Part shown: positions 16,711-25,609 of the stretch, one piece after another | Layout of the letters: each line of letters opens with the position of its first letter | Numbering within the stretch: the stretch's first letter is position 1 | Assembly (NCBI RefSeq): GCF_020483305.1 | Contig: NZ_JACWAB010000002.1 | Span: 186,001 to 250,000 of the forward strand | Length of the DNA stretch: 64,000 nucleotides | Direction: 5' to 3' | Origin: Arthrobacter sp. UM1 | GTDB lineage: Bacteria > Actinomycetota > Actinomycetes > Actinomycetales > Micrococcaceae | Program-made: the position numbers and the translations under genes | The notes under the pieces: generated by a model | Databases searched by the model: none | What the model was told of the DNA's origin: nothing | Seen by the model: only the letters and a program-made list of their open reading frames with translations

Positions 16711-18104
16711 TCTGGGCGGTTTCCCTGGCCGTGATCGGACTCCTCGTGAGCCGGCGTCCTGGCCTGCTGGTCGCACTGGCGATCGCGTCGTTCGTGCTCA
16801 TCCCGGGTGTGGCCCGGAACGTCCTCACCCCGTACCTTCACCCTGGGGCGTACCTCGTCTGGGCGGGAGTCGCCGGGCTCGTGCTCTTCCGCCGGAGCTG
16901 GCTGCGGGATGCGCTCTCACTGAGTCGGGGGATGCTGGCCGCTGTGGGAGTCTTCGTGGCCTACGCGCTCATCGACGCCCTCAACCCCGGCTCTCACGGC
17001 CTGTTCAGCGATGCGCAGTCCCTCACGTCTTTCTTGCTGACCCCGGTGATCGTGGCGGTGGTCGCGAGGAAGGCGGTGGCGGACCGGCCGCGGCTCGCCC
17101 GTCGCTTGGCAGGTCTCTTCATCCTCCTCGGCATCGCGGAAGTGGTTCTCGCCCAGCGCCAGAACGATTCGGGCGAGGTGCTCGTCTGGTCGGACGTGTA
17201 CAAGTCCATCTGGTGGTGGGGCCAGGACGACTCCATCGGCCGCGCCATCGGAACCACGGGCCACGGCATCCAACTGTCCGTCTTCTTCGCGATGACGATC
17301 GCCCTGGCGCCCGTGATCCGCTCCGTGCTCCTCCGCTTCGCCTATGTGGTGGCCTGCTGGGCGGCTCTCCCGTGGACGAATGGCCGTCTCGGCATGATCC
17401 TTGCGGCCCTCACCACTGCCTACCTTGTGCTGCAGAGCCGCAGGACTCCGTTGCGCACGGTCGTCTTCACGGTTCTCGCGGGAGCCGGGATCGTAATCAG
17501 CCTCGAGTCAGACGCGGGTCAGGAGCTTCTCCGGAAGTTCAACGACGACGGCGGCTCCAACCAGAAGCGGATCGACGCTCTCAAGTGGGGCTATGCGCAC
17601 TGGAAAGAGTTCCTCTTCGCCGGCTACCCGGGCAATCGGGACGTGCGAGGCGGAGGCCTTCTCCAGTCCACCCTCGAGAACGGATTCCTCATGGCGGGCA
17701 TGGCCTTCGGCCTCGTCTTCGCCTTCATGCTTTTCATGCTCTACGTGGTGCAGCTCAGCCGTGTGTTCATGGCCAATCGAGAGGCGAGGATGTGGGCCGT
17801 TGCCGGTGCCGTCGGGGTGGGCGCATTCTTCGGCTCCTCATCGTTCATGGCGGACAGCCTTGACGGGGTCACCACGTGGATCATCCTGGGCGTGGGGTTG
17901 GGCCTTCGGGAGAAGCCCAAACGGCGTCGTTCGCCTGCGACGCAGCCCGCTGGGTCAGATCCTGCTGTATCGGATCGAGGCGAGGCTGGACCGTTTGCAA
18001 AGACCCAGGCAGCGTCTGCAAACGCGTCGCCGAAGGCCGCGCCGCAGATGTTCGGCGGGTCTCCGCAGCACGCCGGCGCGGGGACCGTGGGCACTCGTAG
18101 CTGA
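16707..18104 (+). CDS. O-antigen ligase / Wzy polymerase-like membrane protein
   Basis: 465-aa polytopic protein with about ten hydrophobic helices and a hydrophilic loop near residues 265-320, a layout typical of O-antigen ligases and Wzy polymerases. The extracytoplasmic loop contains ALKWGYAHWKEFLFAGYPG, similar to the conserved loop that ends in a short glycine-rich stretch in this family. The C-terminal 60 residues are disordered and rich in Ala, Pro and Ser. ATG overlaps the acyltransferase stop (ATGA). It probably polymerises repeat units outside the membrane. Base composition is lower in GC than its neighbours. Confidence 0.78.
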   Translation: MIWAVSLAVIGLLVSRRPGLLVALAIASFVLIPGVARNVLTPYLHPGAYLVWAGVAGLVLFRRSWLRDALSLSRGMLAAVGVFVAYALIDALNPGSHGLFSDAQSLTSFLLTPVIVAVVARKAVADRPRLARRLAGLFILLGIAEVVLAQRQNDSGEVLVWSDVYKSIWWWGQDDSIGRAIGTTGHGIQLSVFFAMTIALAPVIRSVLLRFAYVVACWAALPWTNGRLGMILAALTTAYLVLQSRRTPLRTVVFTVLAGAGIVISLESDAGQELLRKFNDDGGSNQKRIDALKWGYAHWKEFLFAGYPGNRDVRGGGLLQSTLENGFLMAGMAFGLVFAFMLFMLYVVQLSRVFMANREARMWAVAGAVGVGAFFGSSSFMADSLDGVTTWIILGVGLGLREKPKRRRSPATQPAGSDPAVSDRGEAGPFAKTQAASANASPKAAPQMFGGSPQHAGAGTVGTRS

Positions 18105-18180
18105 GAGCCAGGTCCGTCGCAGGTCGCCGCAGGCCATCGCGGGGACCTCGGGGGAGGGGTGTGAGAATTCGCGGCTAGCG

Positions 18181-19254
18181 TCACGCGGTTGTCGACTGAG
18201 CCGGATGAGATGCTCGGGCCCGTCGCGGACGCGGTTTGCCGGAACGAGCTCCGCTCCCCCGGGCGGGATCCGTTTCCCTCTGCGGCACACCCAGAAGCCA
18301 CGGTGAAAGCCTCGTGCGATGTGCCCCGAGCGCGAGTGCCCAGCACAGACCTGCGGAGACGGCGAAAAGCAAGGGCTCCGGCAGAAGCGGGCGCATTGCC
18401 CACAGAACGATCGCATGGCCGAGGACCACGCCGAGCCCCGTCAGCGCGAGACTGTTCACCCACCGGCGTACTCGCAGCGGCAGGACCGAGTCCAAAGGAC
18501 GTGCGGCGAGGAAGAGCCCCAGACAGATCGCGCAGGCCGTAGCCACGCCGAGGAGGGGGACGCCGAAATCGCCGGCTTTCAGGTCGAGGGGACGGCGGAC
18601 CAGCAGCGTCACGGCAGCGCCGACGGACAGCAGAGCCAGGCCCACGGGCAGGGGGCGGCGGACGTTCGGCTCGATGCGGCGGGCGAGCTCGCCGAACCAC
18701 ATGAACACCAGGGAGGCGGCGCCGATGCCTGCTGACCACGGAGTCGCGGCGTATACGCTGCCGAGCAGTGCGCCGCTCGCTGCGAGGAGAGCGAAGAGCG
18801 CGCCCCTCCACCAGAAGGGGATCCGCTCCATAAGGCGGTACAGCACTGCGGCGACGATGAGTGCCGTCACAAACCAGAACGCCGAGAACGGCAGGGTGAG
18901 CCTCCGGCCGCCCAGCAGCAGCCGGACGGCCGTCCCGGCTTCTGCGCTCAGCGTGTGAGGGACCGCGATGAGCAGGTAAACGGGGGCGAGGACAGCGAGG
19001 AAGGTCAGGTAGGGCAGCAGGACGGTCTTGGCACGGACCAGCGCCTCGGCCCGAACTGTTCTCCGCTGAGGAGACCAGAAGTACCCGCTGGCGAAGAAGA
19101 AGAGCGGAACGTGCCACGGATAGAAGGCGAGCCGCGACCATTCGTAGGCCCACGTGTGTCCCGCCACCACGGCAAGAATGCCGAACACGCGCACGGCATC
19201 GACGTCCGCTCGCCGTGCGGCCGGCTGATGCGGAAGCGCCCGGCGAGCGGTCAC
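18181..19254 (-). CDS. Acyltransferase-3 family membrane protein
   Basis: 357-aa integral membrane acyltransferase. It opens with DAVRVFGILAVVAGHTW, carrying the catalytic-type His in helix 1, followed by HVPLFFFASGYFW and ten or so hydrophobic helices. There is no SGNH domain. The GTG at 19254 overlaps the stop of the upstream glycosyltransferase-like gene (GTGA). Such proteins transfer acetyl or succinyl groups to polysaccharide on the cytoplasmic face. It converges on the O-antigen-ligase-like gene with a 76-nt gap that shows no clear terminator. Confidence 0.85.
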   Translation of the reverse strand: MTARRALPHQPAARRADVDAVRVFGILAVVAGHTWAYEWSRLAFYPWHVPLFFFASGYFWSPQRRTVRAEALVRAKTVLLPYLTFLAVLAPVYLLIAVPHTLSAEAGTAVRLLLGGRRLTLPFSAFWFVTALIVAAVLYRLMERIPFWWRGALFALLAASGALLGSVYAATPWSAGIGAASLVFMWFGELARRIEPNVRRPLPVGLALLSVGAAVTLLVRRPLDLKAGDFGVPLLGVATACAICLGLFLAARPLDSVLPLRVRRWVNSLALTGLGVVLGHAIVLWAMRPLLPEPLLFAVSAGLCWALALGAHRTRLSPWLLGVPQRETDPARGSGARSGKPRPRRARASHPAQSTTA

Positions 19255-20117
19255 GCTGGTTCTTCCGCGATGCGCTCGATGAGCTCGGGGTCCAACGAGG
19301 CGGCCAGCTGACGGTCGTTGCCGCCGTCGCTCACATTGGAGCGGTGGAGCGCGACCCCCTGGGTCCGAGGGAAGGTGACGCAGCGGATGGCTTCGCTGTC
19401 CAGGACCCGGCGGCGGAGCCCGGCGCGGACGGCGCTTACGTTGAGCCAGATGTCGTCCGCCTTGGGAGCGTGCTCCAGGAACGCCTCGCCCTGGGAGAGC
19501 ATGGCCTCCTGAAGCTCCGGCGTCAGGACCGTGCCGGCTCCGCTGGTGAGGAAGACGCGGTGGCTCAGGCCGTCCTGCGGCGCGGCGGGCCTCCAGCTGC
19601 GGTAGGGCAGCAGGCTCTGCGCGGCGTCGGTGCCGATGAAGTGGCCGCGGAGGCCGAACAGCCCGTCCGGAGTCCTCGCGTATTCGTCGGCCAGCATCGC
19701 GAGCCATGAGCGGTCGTAGAGGATGTCGTCGTCGGCCACGACGAGCGGACGGATCCCGCCACCAGCCTCGCCGCTCGCGTACGGGTGCCACTTCTTGTGG
19801 GGCCCGATGTCGCGAGTGCGCAGGACCTCCAGGCCGCGGTCCATGAGGCGACGGAGCATGGGGCTGGACTCGGGGGCGAAGCCGTCGTCGCTGATCCAGA
19901 GGATGAGGCGGCGGGGGCGGACACGGCCGGCGGCGATCGACTCGACGGCGTACGGGACCGCGGAGAGCCGCGCCCCGTACGAGGTAAGGCAGAGGTCGAA
20001 GGGCGCCTCGCCCGTCACCGGACGCCTCGAGAGGTGATTCGCCGCGCGGAGACGGCCCATGACGGCGGCCTTGACCGCCTGCTTGAACGGGGGACGAAGG
20101 GGCGGGTCAAGGTGCAC
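19251..20117 (-). CDS. Glycosyltransferase (GT-A, family 2-like)
   Basis: 288-aa cytoplasmic protein. FDLCLTSYGARLSAVPYAVESI begins a GT-A fold. HKKWHPYAS precedes VVADDDILYDRSWL, which contains the metal-binding DDD at about residue 128. A later HAPKADDIWLNVSAVR resembles the acid/base region of related capsule glycosyltransferases. The GTG at 20117 overlaps the flippase stop, and the gene overlaps the acyltransferase start, so the four minus-strand genes from 22.4 to 18.2 kb read as one operon. Sugar specificity is unknown. Confidence 0.8.
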   Translation of the reverse strand: MHLDPPLRPPFKQAVKAAVMGRLRAANHLSRRPVTGEAPFDLCLTSYGARLSAVPYAVESIAAGRVRPRRLILWISDDGFAPESSPMLRRLMDRGLEVLRTRDIGPHKKWHPYASGEAGGGIRPLVVADDDILYDRSWLAMLADEYARTPDGLFGLRGHFIGTDAAQSLLPYRSWRPAAPQDGLSHRVFLTSGAGTVLTPELQEAMLSQGEAFLEHAPKADDIWLNVSAVRAGLRRRVLDSEAIRCVTFPRTQGVALHRSNVSDGGNDRQLAASLDPELIERIAEEPA

Positions 20118-21465
20118 GGTTCACTCCTGAGCGGCGTCGGACGGTGGACAGGACGAGGCTGACATCGCTGCGGCGAAGGCCGTAGAACGCGGCGAATGGC
20201 ATGCCGAACGCCTTCCGCAGCCAGAAGACGTTGGCCGTTCCCGCCACCCACGCTCCGACCAGGGTGGCCAGTGCTGCGCCCAGCGCGCCCCAGTGCGGCA
20301 CGGCGGCGAAGAAGACCGCCATGTTGGCCACCGCCGCGAACAGCATAGAGAGGCTGCGCAGCCCGGGGCGACCTCGGGCCGAGAGCCCCGAGCCGGCCAC
20401 GGACCCGGCGGAGCCGGCCACCGTGGCGAGGACGAGGACAGCCGAGGGCAGGAGCGAGCGCTCGAAGTCCTGCCCGAAGACGGCGGGCAGCGCCCAGGGC
20501 AGGACGGCGATGAGGGGGACGGCGACGACGGCGGTCGCCGTCGACGTGAGGCGGGAGAGCAGCTGCAGCCGCGCGGCGGAGCGCTCGGCGTCCGCCTCGG
20601 CATCGGCGGCGTCCGCCGAGAACACGACGGCGCGGACACCGGCGGCGACCACGGTGGGCAGCTCGCCGATGGAGACCGCGACGGCGTAGAGGCCGAGCTC
20701 CTGCTCGCCGGAAAGGGGGACCATGAGGAGCTGGTCGACCCGGGAGAGGACGATGCCAGAGAGCGCACCCAGCCAGATCCGGTGCCCGTAGCCGAACAGA
20801 TCGCGGTACCGGGGAGGGCCGACCGCGCCGGAGCTGGGCAGACGGCGCAGGACGGGCAGCAGGACGAGCCCGCCGGCCAGGGGCGAGAGGAGCATGACGA
20901 GCACCGCGCTGAACACGGTGAGCTCGCCGGCGGCGAAGAGGACGGCGATGACGACGAGCCGCAGCCCGTTGGTGACGAACGACTCTCGCGCTTGCAGCGC
21001 GAAGGCGTGGGCGCCGCTCGCCACGGCCCGGAGCCCGAAGACGAGGAAGGTGGGAGGAGTGAGGAGAGCGCTGACGACGAGGTGGGCCTGGAGGTCCTCG
21101 TTTCCGGCAGCGAGCATCGGGGAAGCGGCCCACGTTGCGAGACCCGCGAGGAGCCCGAGCCCTGCGAAGAGAAGGAGGACCCGGCGGGCGAGGGCCTGGT
21201 TCTCGTGGCGGTTGCGCGCGACGAAGTACGTCCCCGCCTCGCCGAGGCCGAACGTCAGGACGGCGGTGGTGAACAGAACTGGGGCGTTGGCCGCGGCGAG
21301 CTCTCCGCGGCCGTCCTGGCCGAGGGCTCGTGCGAGGAGCGGGGCGGTGATGAAGGCCGCCAGCGGCCCGAGGAGCAGGCTGATGAAGACATGGCTCAGA
21401 CTCCGGGCGAAGGACCTGCGCGCGGGAGCCGTGGCCGGGCTCGCGGTGCTCGATGTCTTACCCAT
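20107..21465 (-). CDS. Wzx-like polysaccharide flippase (MOP superfamily)
   Basis: 452-aa membrane protein with about 12-14 helices. HVFISLLLGPLAAFITAPLLARALGQDGRGELAAA matches the opening of PST/MOP exporters, with the LGxxGRG helix-1/2 loop. It should flip undecaprenyl-linked repeat units to the outer face of the membrane. It overlaps its upstream nucleotidyltransferase by 8 nt and its downstream glycosyltransferase by 11 nt, so translation is coupled. With the O-antigen-ligase-like protein and the BY-kinase it completes a Wzx/Wzy-type export set. Confidence 0.85.
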   Translation of the reverse strand: MGKTSSTASPATAPARRSFARSLSHVFISLLLGPLAAFITAPLLARALGQDGRGELAAANAPVLFTTAVLTFGLGEAGTYFVARNRHENQALARRVLLLFAGLGLLAGLATWAASPMLAAGNEDLQAHLVVSALLTPPTFLVFGLRAVASGAHAFALQARESFVTNGLRLVVIAVLFAAGELTVFSAVLVMLLSPLAGGLVLLPVLRRLPSSGAVGPPRYRDLFGYGHRIWLGALSGIVLSRVDQLLMVPLSGEQELGLYAVAVSIGELPTVVAAGVRAVVFSADAADAEADAERSAARLQLLSRLTSTATAVVAVPLIAVLPWALPAVFGQDFERSLLPSAVLVLATVAGSAGSVAGSGLSARGRPGLRSLSMLFAAVANMAVFFAAVPHWGALGAALATLVGAWVAGTANVFWLRKAFGMPFAAFYGLRRSDVSLVLSTVRRRSGVNRAP

Positions 21466-22435
21466 GCCTGCGGAGCTCCCTCAGAGTGACAGCCGTGTCC
21501 CGGAGGACGGTGGGAACGCTGCGGGCGAAGCGGCGGAGACGGGTCAGACGCAGTCGCCGCAGCTCGGACGGGGTGGAGGTGACGGCCGAGAGGTCGGTGG
21601 CTCCGAGCCCCGCACGCGAGGGATGGAGGGCGTCCCGGAGCACAGCCGCCTTCTTCCGCCAGGGCGCTCGCAGCAGGCGGATCAAGCGGATCGAGGCGGA
21701 GGTCTGGTTGGAGGTTCTCACGATCCAGTCCGCATCCGGCGCGGGGAAATCGACAGCGCGCGCAGTCTCGGGGAAGTGCTCCTCGAGAAACGGCCGGAGC
21801 GCTGCGAGCGCGCCCGTCTCCTCGGCGAGAACGATGAGCTCGCGCATCTCCCGCTCCGAGAGGCGCTCTGCGAGGAACTCCGCCTCCTCCGAGGCGTCCA
21901 GAGCCCAGGGGCTGCGCAGGAGATGGAGGAGCTGGACGAGCGCTGTGCCGAGCCGATCCGGATGCCGCACGGGAACGCCCGCGACCTCAGTGGTCCCCGA
22001 GCGGCGGGCCAGACACGCGAAGACCTCCTCAGCCGGAGCGCTGAAGCCGGGGAAGCGCCAGTGCACGTCGATGTCGATCGGCCAGAGGGGGTGGTAGAAG
22101 CTCCTCGAGTGGTGGGGGAAGACGTGATCCTCATCATCCTCGGGACGCTCGACCCATCCCCGTGCTCGAACGGCGGCAGCGAACTCCTCGACGGAGTCTG
22201 GGCGGACGAGGACGTCGACATCCGCGGACACCCGGGGCGGTCGCAGACCGGCCTCGACGGCCAAGGGGCCTTTGACCACCAGGGCGTCCGGCGCCGCAAG
22301 GCTCACGATGCTGTGAGCCAAGCGGACAGCGACGGCGACGGGAAGCCTCAGCCGGGCCGGACCGGGCTGCTCGGGCGAAGAGGCACCGTCCCCGATGGGG
22401 GATGAGGGCTGGTGCGGGGGCAGCATGGGCGTCAT
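21458..22435 (-). CDS. PF14907-like nucleotidyltransferase-fold protein
   Basis: 325-aa protein that fits the uncharacterised nucleotidyltransferase family PF14907. ALVVKGPLAVEAGL is followed by SADVDVLVRP (the DxD metal site) and later PIDIDVHWRF (third carboxylate and the H-W pair common in the family). The C-terminal half is helical. Its substrate is not known for the family. Members often sit in polysaccharide loci beside HprK-like and PqqD-like proteins, both of which occur here. The ATG at 22435 directly abuts the BY-kinase stop, and the gene overlaps the flippase by 8 nt. Confidence 0.75.
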   Translation of the reverse strand: MTPMLPPHQPSSPIGDGASSPEQPGPARLRLPVAVAVRLAHSIVSLAAPDALVVKGPLAVEAGLRPPRVSADVDVLVRPDSVEEFAAAVRARGWVERPEDDEDHVFPHHSRSFYHPLWPIDIDVHWRFPGFSAPAEEVFACLARRSGTTEVAGVPVRHPDRLGTALVQLLHLLRSPWALDASEEAEFLAERLSEREMRELIVLAEETGALAALRPFLEEHFPETARAVDFPAPDADWIVRTSNQTSASIRLIRLLRAPWRKKAAVLRDALHPSRAGLGATDLSAVTSTPSELRRLRLTRLRRFARSVPTVLRDTAVTLRELRRHG

Positions 22436-24046
22436 TCACTCCGCAGGAGGCGTGACCGCCCTGCTTCCGCCCGCCGAGGATCCGCTCTTCGACGCCCGCT
22501 TGGCGCCGGACTTCGCCTCGGAGCGCACGCTCACCGCAGCAGAGCGGCTCTTGCTCGTGCGGATGCGGCGGCTCGGCTTCCTCTTCTTCCCGCCGGTGCC
22601 GCCCTCGGAGTAGTACGAATAGCCGTAGTAGTTGTAGCGGCTGGCCTGGCTCTTCGACGTGGGGACGCGGTTGAGGACGGCGCCGAGCACACGGGCGTTG
22701 ACCTTCTCCAGGTTGCTCGTGGCTTTGCCGAGCTCCTCGACGGTGGTGCTGCCGGCCTGGACGACGATGAGCGCGCCGTCGAACCGCGCGGCGAGGATCG
22801 CCGCGTCCGTGACGGGGAGCAGCGGAGGAGCGTCGATGATGACGGTTCCCCGGGAGGCCAGGTCCATCATGAGCTGGCGCATGCGCTCGGAGGCGACGAG
22901 CTCCGAGGGGTTCGGGGGAATCGGGCCGGCGCCGAGGATGTAGAGGTTCGGCACGCCGTCGATCTGCTGCAGGACGTCGTTGACCTCGGCGCGGCCGACG
23001 ACCACGTCCGTGAGGCCCACCGATTCCACGAGCTCGAAGGTCTTGGCGACGGTCGGACGGCGGAGGTCCGCGTCCACGAGGAAGACCGTCTCGCCCTGGG
23101 CGGCGATGTTGAGCGCGATGTTGTCCGCCACCGTGGACTTGCCGTCTCCGGGGAGGGCGCTCGTCACCGTGAAGATGCGGGGAGGGTGGTCCGGGTTCAT
23201 GAACTGCACGTTGGTGCGCAGCTCCTTGAACGCCTCGGTGACACGGTGGTCCGCGGTGCTCCTGGTCTCCGTGCTCTCGCCCAGGATGCGGCGGTCATCG
23301 CCCACGACGCTCGAGATCGGGATGGTGCCCACCACGGGGATGTCGAAGTTCTGGGCCAGGATGTCCGCGGAGCGGATGCGGCGGTCGAAGTAGGCCTTGA
23401 CGAGGGCATAGGCGGCGCCGAGGACCAGGCCTGCGAGGAGGCCGATGGCGAGCGCGATCTTCAGGTTGGGCGAGGAGGGCCCGGCGGGAAGGGTGGCCGG
23501 GTTGGTCGGGAGGATCCGGATGATGCTCTTGCCCTCCGAGCTCTCCGCATCCGGCGTGGCCGCGGACTTCCCCTCCTCGAGGTCAGCCACCTGCTTGGCG
23601 AGCGCCGCGATCCACGCGTCCGCCAGCCTGCGAGCCTCGTCCGGGGTGGCGCCCCGGGCCCTGATCTCGAGCTGGGCGGTGTCCAGCGGAACGCTCGCGG
23701 AGATGCGGCCGAGCGCCTGCTCGGGGCTGAGCGACAGGCCGGCCCGCTTGGCCGCGTCCTTGGCGACGACAGGGGACATGGCCAGGGTCTTGTACTGCGT
23801 TGCCTTCGACTTCACGAGGGAGTCGGCGGCCATGGCGAGGCCGAGGTTGTCGGTGGCTCCCGTGCTCACGACGCCGGTGGCCGCCGTCGTGTACGCCTTC
23901 GGCTGCAGCGCCGTCCAGCCGAGGGCCGCGATGAGGCCGAGCAGCGTGCACACGGCGATCGCGATCCAGTGGGCCTTGAGCGCGTGCCCTAGCTCGCGGA
24001 TGTTCTTGGCTGTCGTGTCCCGCGTGGACTGGGGTTCCTCGTTCAC
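22436..24046 (-). CDS. Wzz-domain tyrosine kinase (BY-kinase) for chain-length control
   Basis: 536-aa inner-membrane protein. A first membrane helix lies at residues about 23-43 and a second near 210-230, enclosing a Wzz-type extracytoplasmic domain. The cytoplasmic kinase domain has Walker A (SALPGDGKSTVADN, about 318-331), Walker A' (VFLVDADLRRPTV) and Walker B (VIIDAPPLLPVTD). The C-terminus ends in a tyrosine cluster (YNYYGYSYY), the usual autophosphorylation site, followed by a basic tail. GTG at 24046 is supported by GAGGAG 7 nt upstream. It regulates polymer length and export; single-chain layout as in actinobacterial BY-kinases. Confidence 0.92.
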   Translation of the reverse strand: MNEEPQSTRDTTAKNIRELGHALKAHWIAIAVCTLLGLIAALGWTALQPKAYTTAATGVVSTGATDNLGLAMAADSLVKSKATQYKTLAMSPVVAKDAAKRAGLSLSPEQALGRISASVPLDTAQLEIRARGATPDEARRLADAWIAALAKQVADLEEGKSAATPDAESSEGKSIIRILPTNPATLPAGPSSPNLKIALAIGLLAGLVLGAAYALVKAYFDRRIRSADILAQNFDIPVVGTIPISSVVGDDRRILGESTETRSTADHRVTEAFKELRTNVQFMNPDHPPRIFTVTSALPGDGKSTVADNIALNIAAQGETVFLVDADLRRPTVAKTFELVESVGLTDVVVGRAEVNDVLQQIDGVPNLYILGAGPIPPNPSELVASERMRQLMMDLASRGTVIIDAPPLLPVTDAAILAARFDGALIVVQAGSTTVEELGKATSNLEKVNARVLGAVLNRVPTSKSQASRYNYYGYSYYSEGGTGGKKRKPSRRIRTSKSRSAAVSVRSEAKSGAKRASKSGSSAGGSRAVTPPAE

Positions 24047-24125
24047 GAGAATCTCCTCAGGGTTGGTGGTGGGGCGGCCTCTCGCGAGCGAGCGCGGCGG
24101 CCGGGGGCGCTGGGCGAGCGGCGGC

Positions 24126-25391
24126 TCAGAGCCGGACGGCGGACTCGAGGGCGGACGCGCCCCGCGTGTCGAAGAACAGGGACGCGGCCTGGGCGAGGGC
24201 GTCCACGTCATAGGAGGAGTGCTTCTGCAGGAGCACGACGAGGTCTGCGGACTCCACCGCCTCGGGGAGCGAGTCCACGCGGCGGAGGTCTCCGCTCGGC
24301 AGTCTCCAGGTCTCGATCCGGGGATCGTGGAAGGAGAGGTCCGCGCCGCGGCGCCGGAGCTCCTCCGCCACCGGAACGGCCGGCGACTCGCGCTGGTCCG
24401 CGATGTCCGCCTTGTAGGTCACGCCGAGCACCAGGACGCGAGCCCCGTTGATGGCCTTGCGGCCGTTGTTGAGCTCCTCCTGGATGCGGTCCACGGCGTA
24501 CCGCGGCATCGAGGAGTTGATCTCCTGGGCGAGCTCGACGAACCGGAACGGGTAGCCCAGCGCGCGCTTGACCTCATAGGAGAGGTAGTTCGGATCAATC
24601 GGGATGCAGTGGCCGCCCACGCCGGGGCCCGGGTAGAAGGCCTGGAAGCCGAACGGCTTGGTCTTGGCCGCGTCGATGACGCTCCAGATGTCGATCCCCA
24701 GCTCGTGGCAGAACTTGGCCATCTCATTGACGAGCGCGATGTTGATGTGCCGGTACGTGTTCTCCAGCAGCTTGGCCGTCTCCGCCTCCCGGGCGCCCCT
24801 GACGGGGACCACGGTGTCCACGATCCGCCCGTAGAACTCCACGGCACGGCGTGTGGACTCGGGCGAGACCCCGCCCACGACCTTCGGGGTGTTCTTCAGG
24901 CCGAACACCGGATTGCCCGGGTCGATCCGCTCGGGGGAGAACGCGAGGAAGAAGTCCTCGTCCAGCCGCTTGCCGCCCTCCTCGAGGATCCCCTGGACCA
25001 GCGTGTCCGTGGTCCCGGGGTACGTGGTGGACTCGAGGACCACGAGGCAGCCCTGCTTCATGTGCTCCGCGATGGAGCGGGACGCCGCGATGACGGGCCC
25101 CATCTCCGGCGAGGAGCCGTCTGCCGCGAGCGGCGTCGGCACGCAGATGACGACGACGTCCGCGTCCGCGAGCGAGGCGGGGTCCGAGGAGGCCGTGTAG
25201 CCGAGGTCCAGCATCCGGCGGATGTCCTCATCCGAGAGGTCGTCCACATGGGAGCGGCCGGCGTTGAGCTGCTCGACGGTACGGGGATTGAGCTCAAGGC
25301 CGGTGGTGGCGAAGCCGGCCAGACAGGCCTCCTTCGCGAGGGGCAGGCCGACATAGCCCTGGCCGACGATGGCGAGGTGGGTGGGGGACAT
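24126..25391 (-). CDS. Nucleotide-sugar dehydrogenase, WbpA/WecC-like (probable UDP-N-acetyl-hexosamine 6-dehydrogenase)
   Basis: 421-aa NAD-dependent dehydrogenase. LAIVGQGYVGLPLA is the Rossmann motif and KLLENTYRHINIALVNE the central dimer/catalytic region. PGPGVGGHCIPIDPNYLSY holds the catalytic Cys. The GHCIPIDP form is characteristic of the UDP-GlcNAc/ManNAc dehydrogenase branch, while UDP-glucose dehydrogenases more often read GGSCFPKD. It would give a uronic amino sugar precursor for the polymer. It is 79 nt upstream of the BY-kinase on the same strand and has its own candidate -10 about 110 nt upstream. Confidence 0.88.
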   Translation of the reverse strand: MSPTHLAIVGQGYVGLPLAKEACLAGFATTGLELNPRTVEQLNAGRSHVDDLSDEDIRRMLDLGYTASSDPASLADADVVVICVPTPLAADGSSPEMGPVIAASRSIAEHMKQGCLVVLESTTYPGTTDTLVQGILEEGGKRLDEDFFLAFSPERIDPGNPVFGLKNTPKVVGGVSPESTRRAVEFYGRIVDTVVPVRGAREAETAKLLENTYRHINIALVNEMAKFCHELGIDIWSVIDAAKTKPFGFQAFYPGPGVGGHCIPIDPNYLSYEVKRALGYPFRFVELAQEINSSMPRYAVDRIQEELNNGRKAINGARVLVLGVTYKADIADQRESPAVPVAEELRRRGADLSFHDPRIETWRLPSGDLRRVDSLPEAVESADLVVLLQKHSSYDVDALAQAASLFFDTRGASALESAVRL

Positions 25392-25609
25392 TCTTCTCCA
25401 TGGAGCGAGTGCGAGTGCCGCTCCGGGAGGGGAGGCCCGAGCGGGTGCGGTGGAGGGACAGCCTCCCGCTGGGGGACGGGAGTTCAGCCTGTGCTGTTTT
25501 GATATTACCAGCGTCTGGCTTACTGTGCCGTTCCGCCCTCGCTCGATGGGAGCCCCGCGGGGTCAGGGGGAGGCCCCGTGCACTCGGGGTCTGCGCACCG
25601 CTCGAGGGG
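25392..25609 (-). promoter_or_regulatory. Promoter-bearing gap upstream of the minus-strand export operon
   Basis: No gene is visible in these 218 nt. On the minus strand TAATAT (plus positions 25502-25507) is a good -10 in an AT-rich island, but the sequence 17 nt upstream (CGGCAC) is a poor -35. It probably drives the dehydrogenase, BY-kinase, nucleotidyltransferase, flippase, glycosyltransferase and acyltransferase run. Confidence 0.45.
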
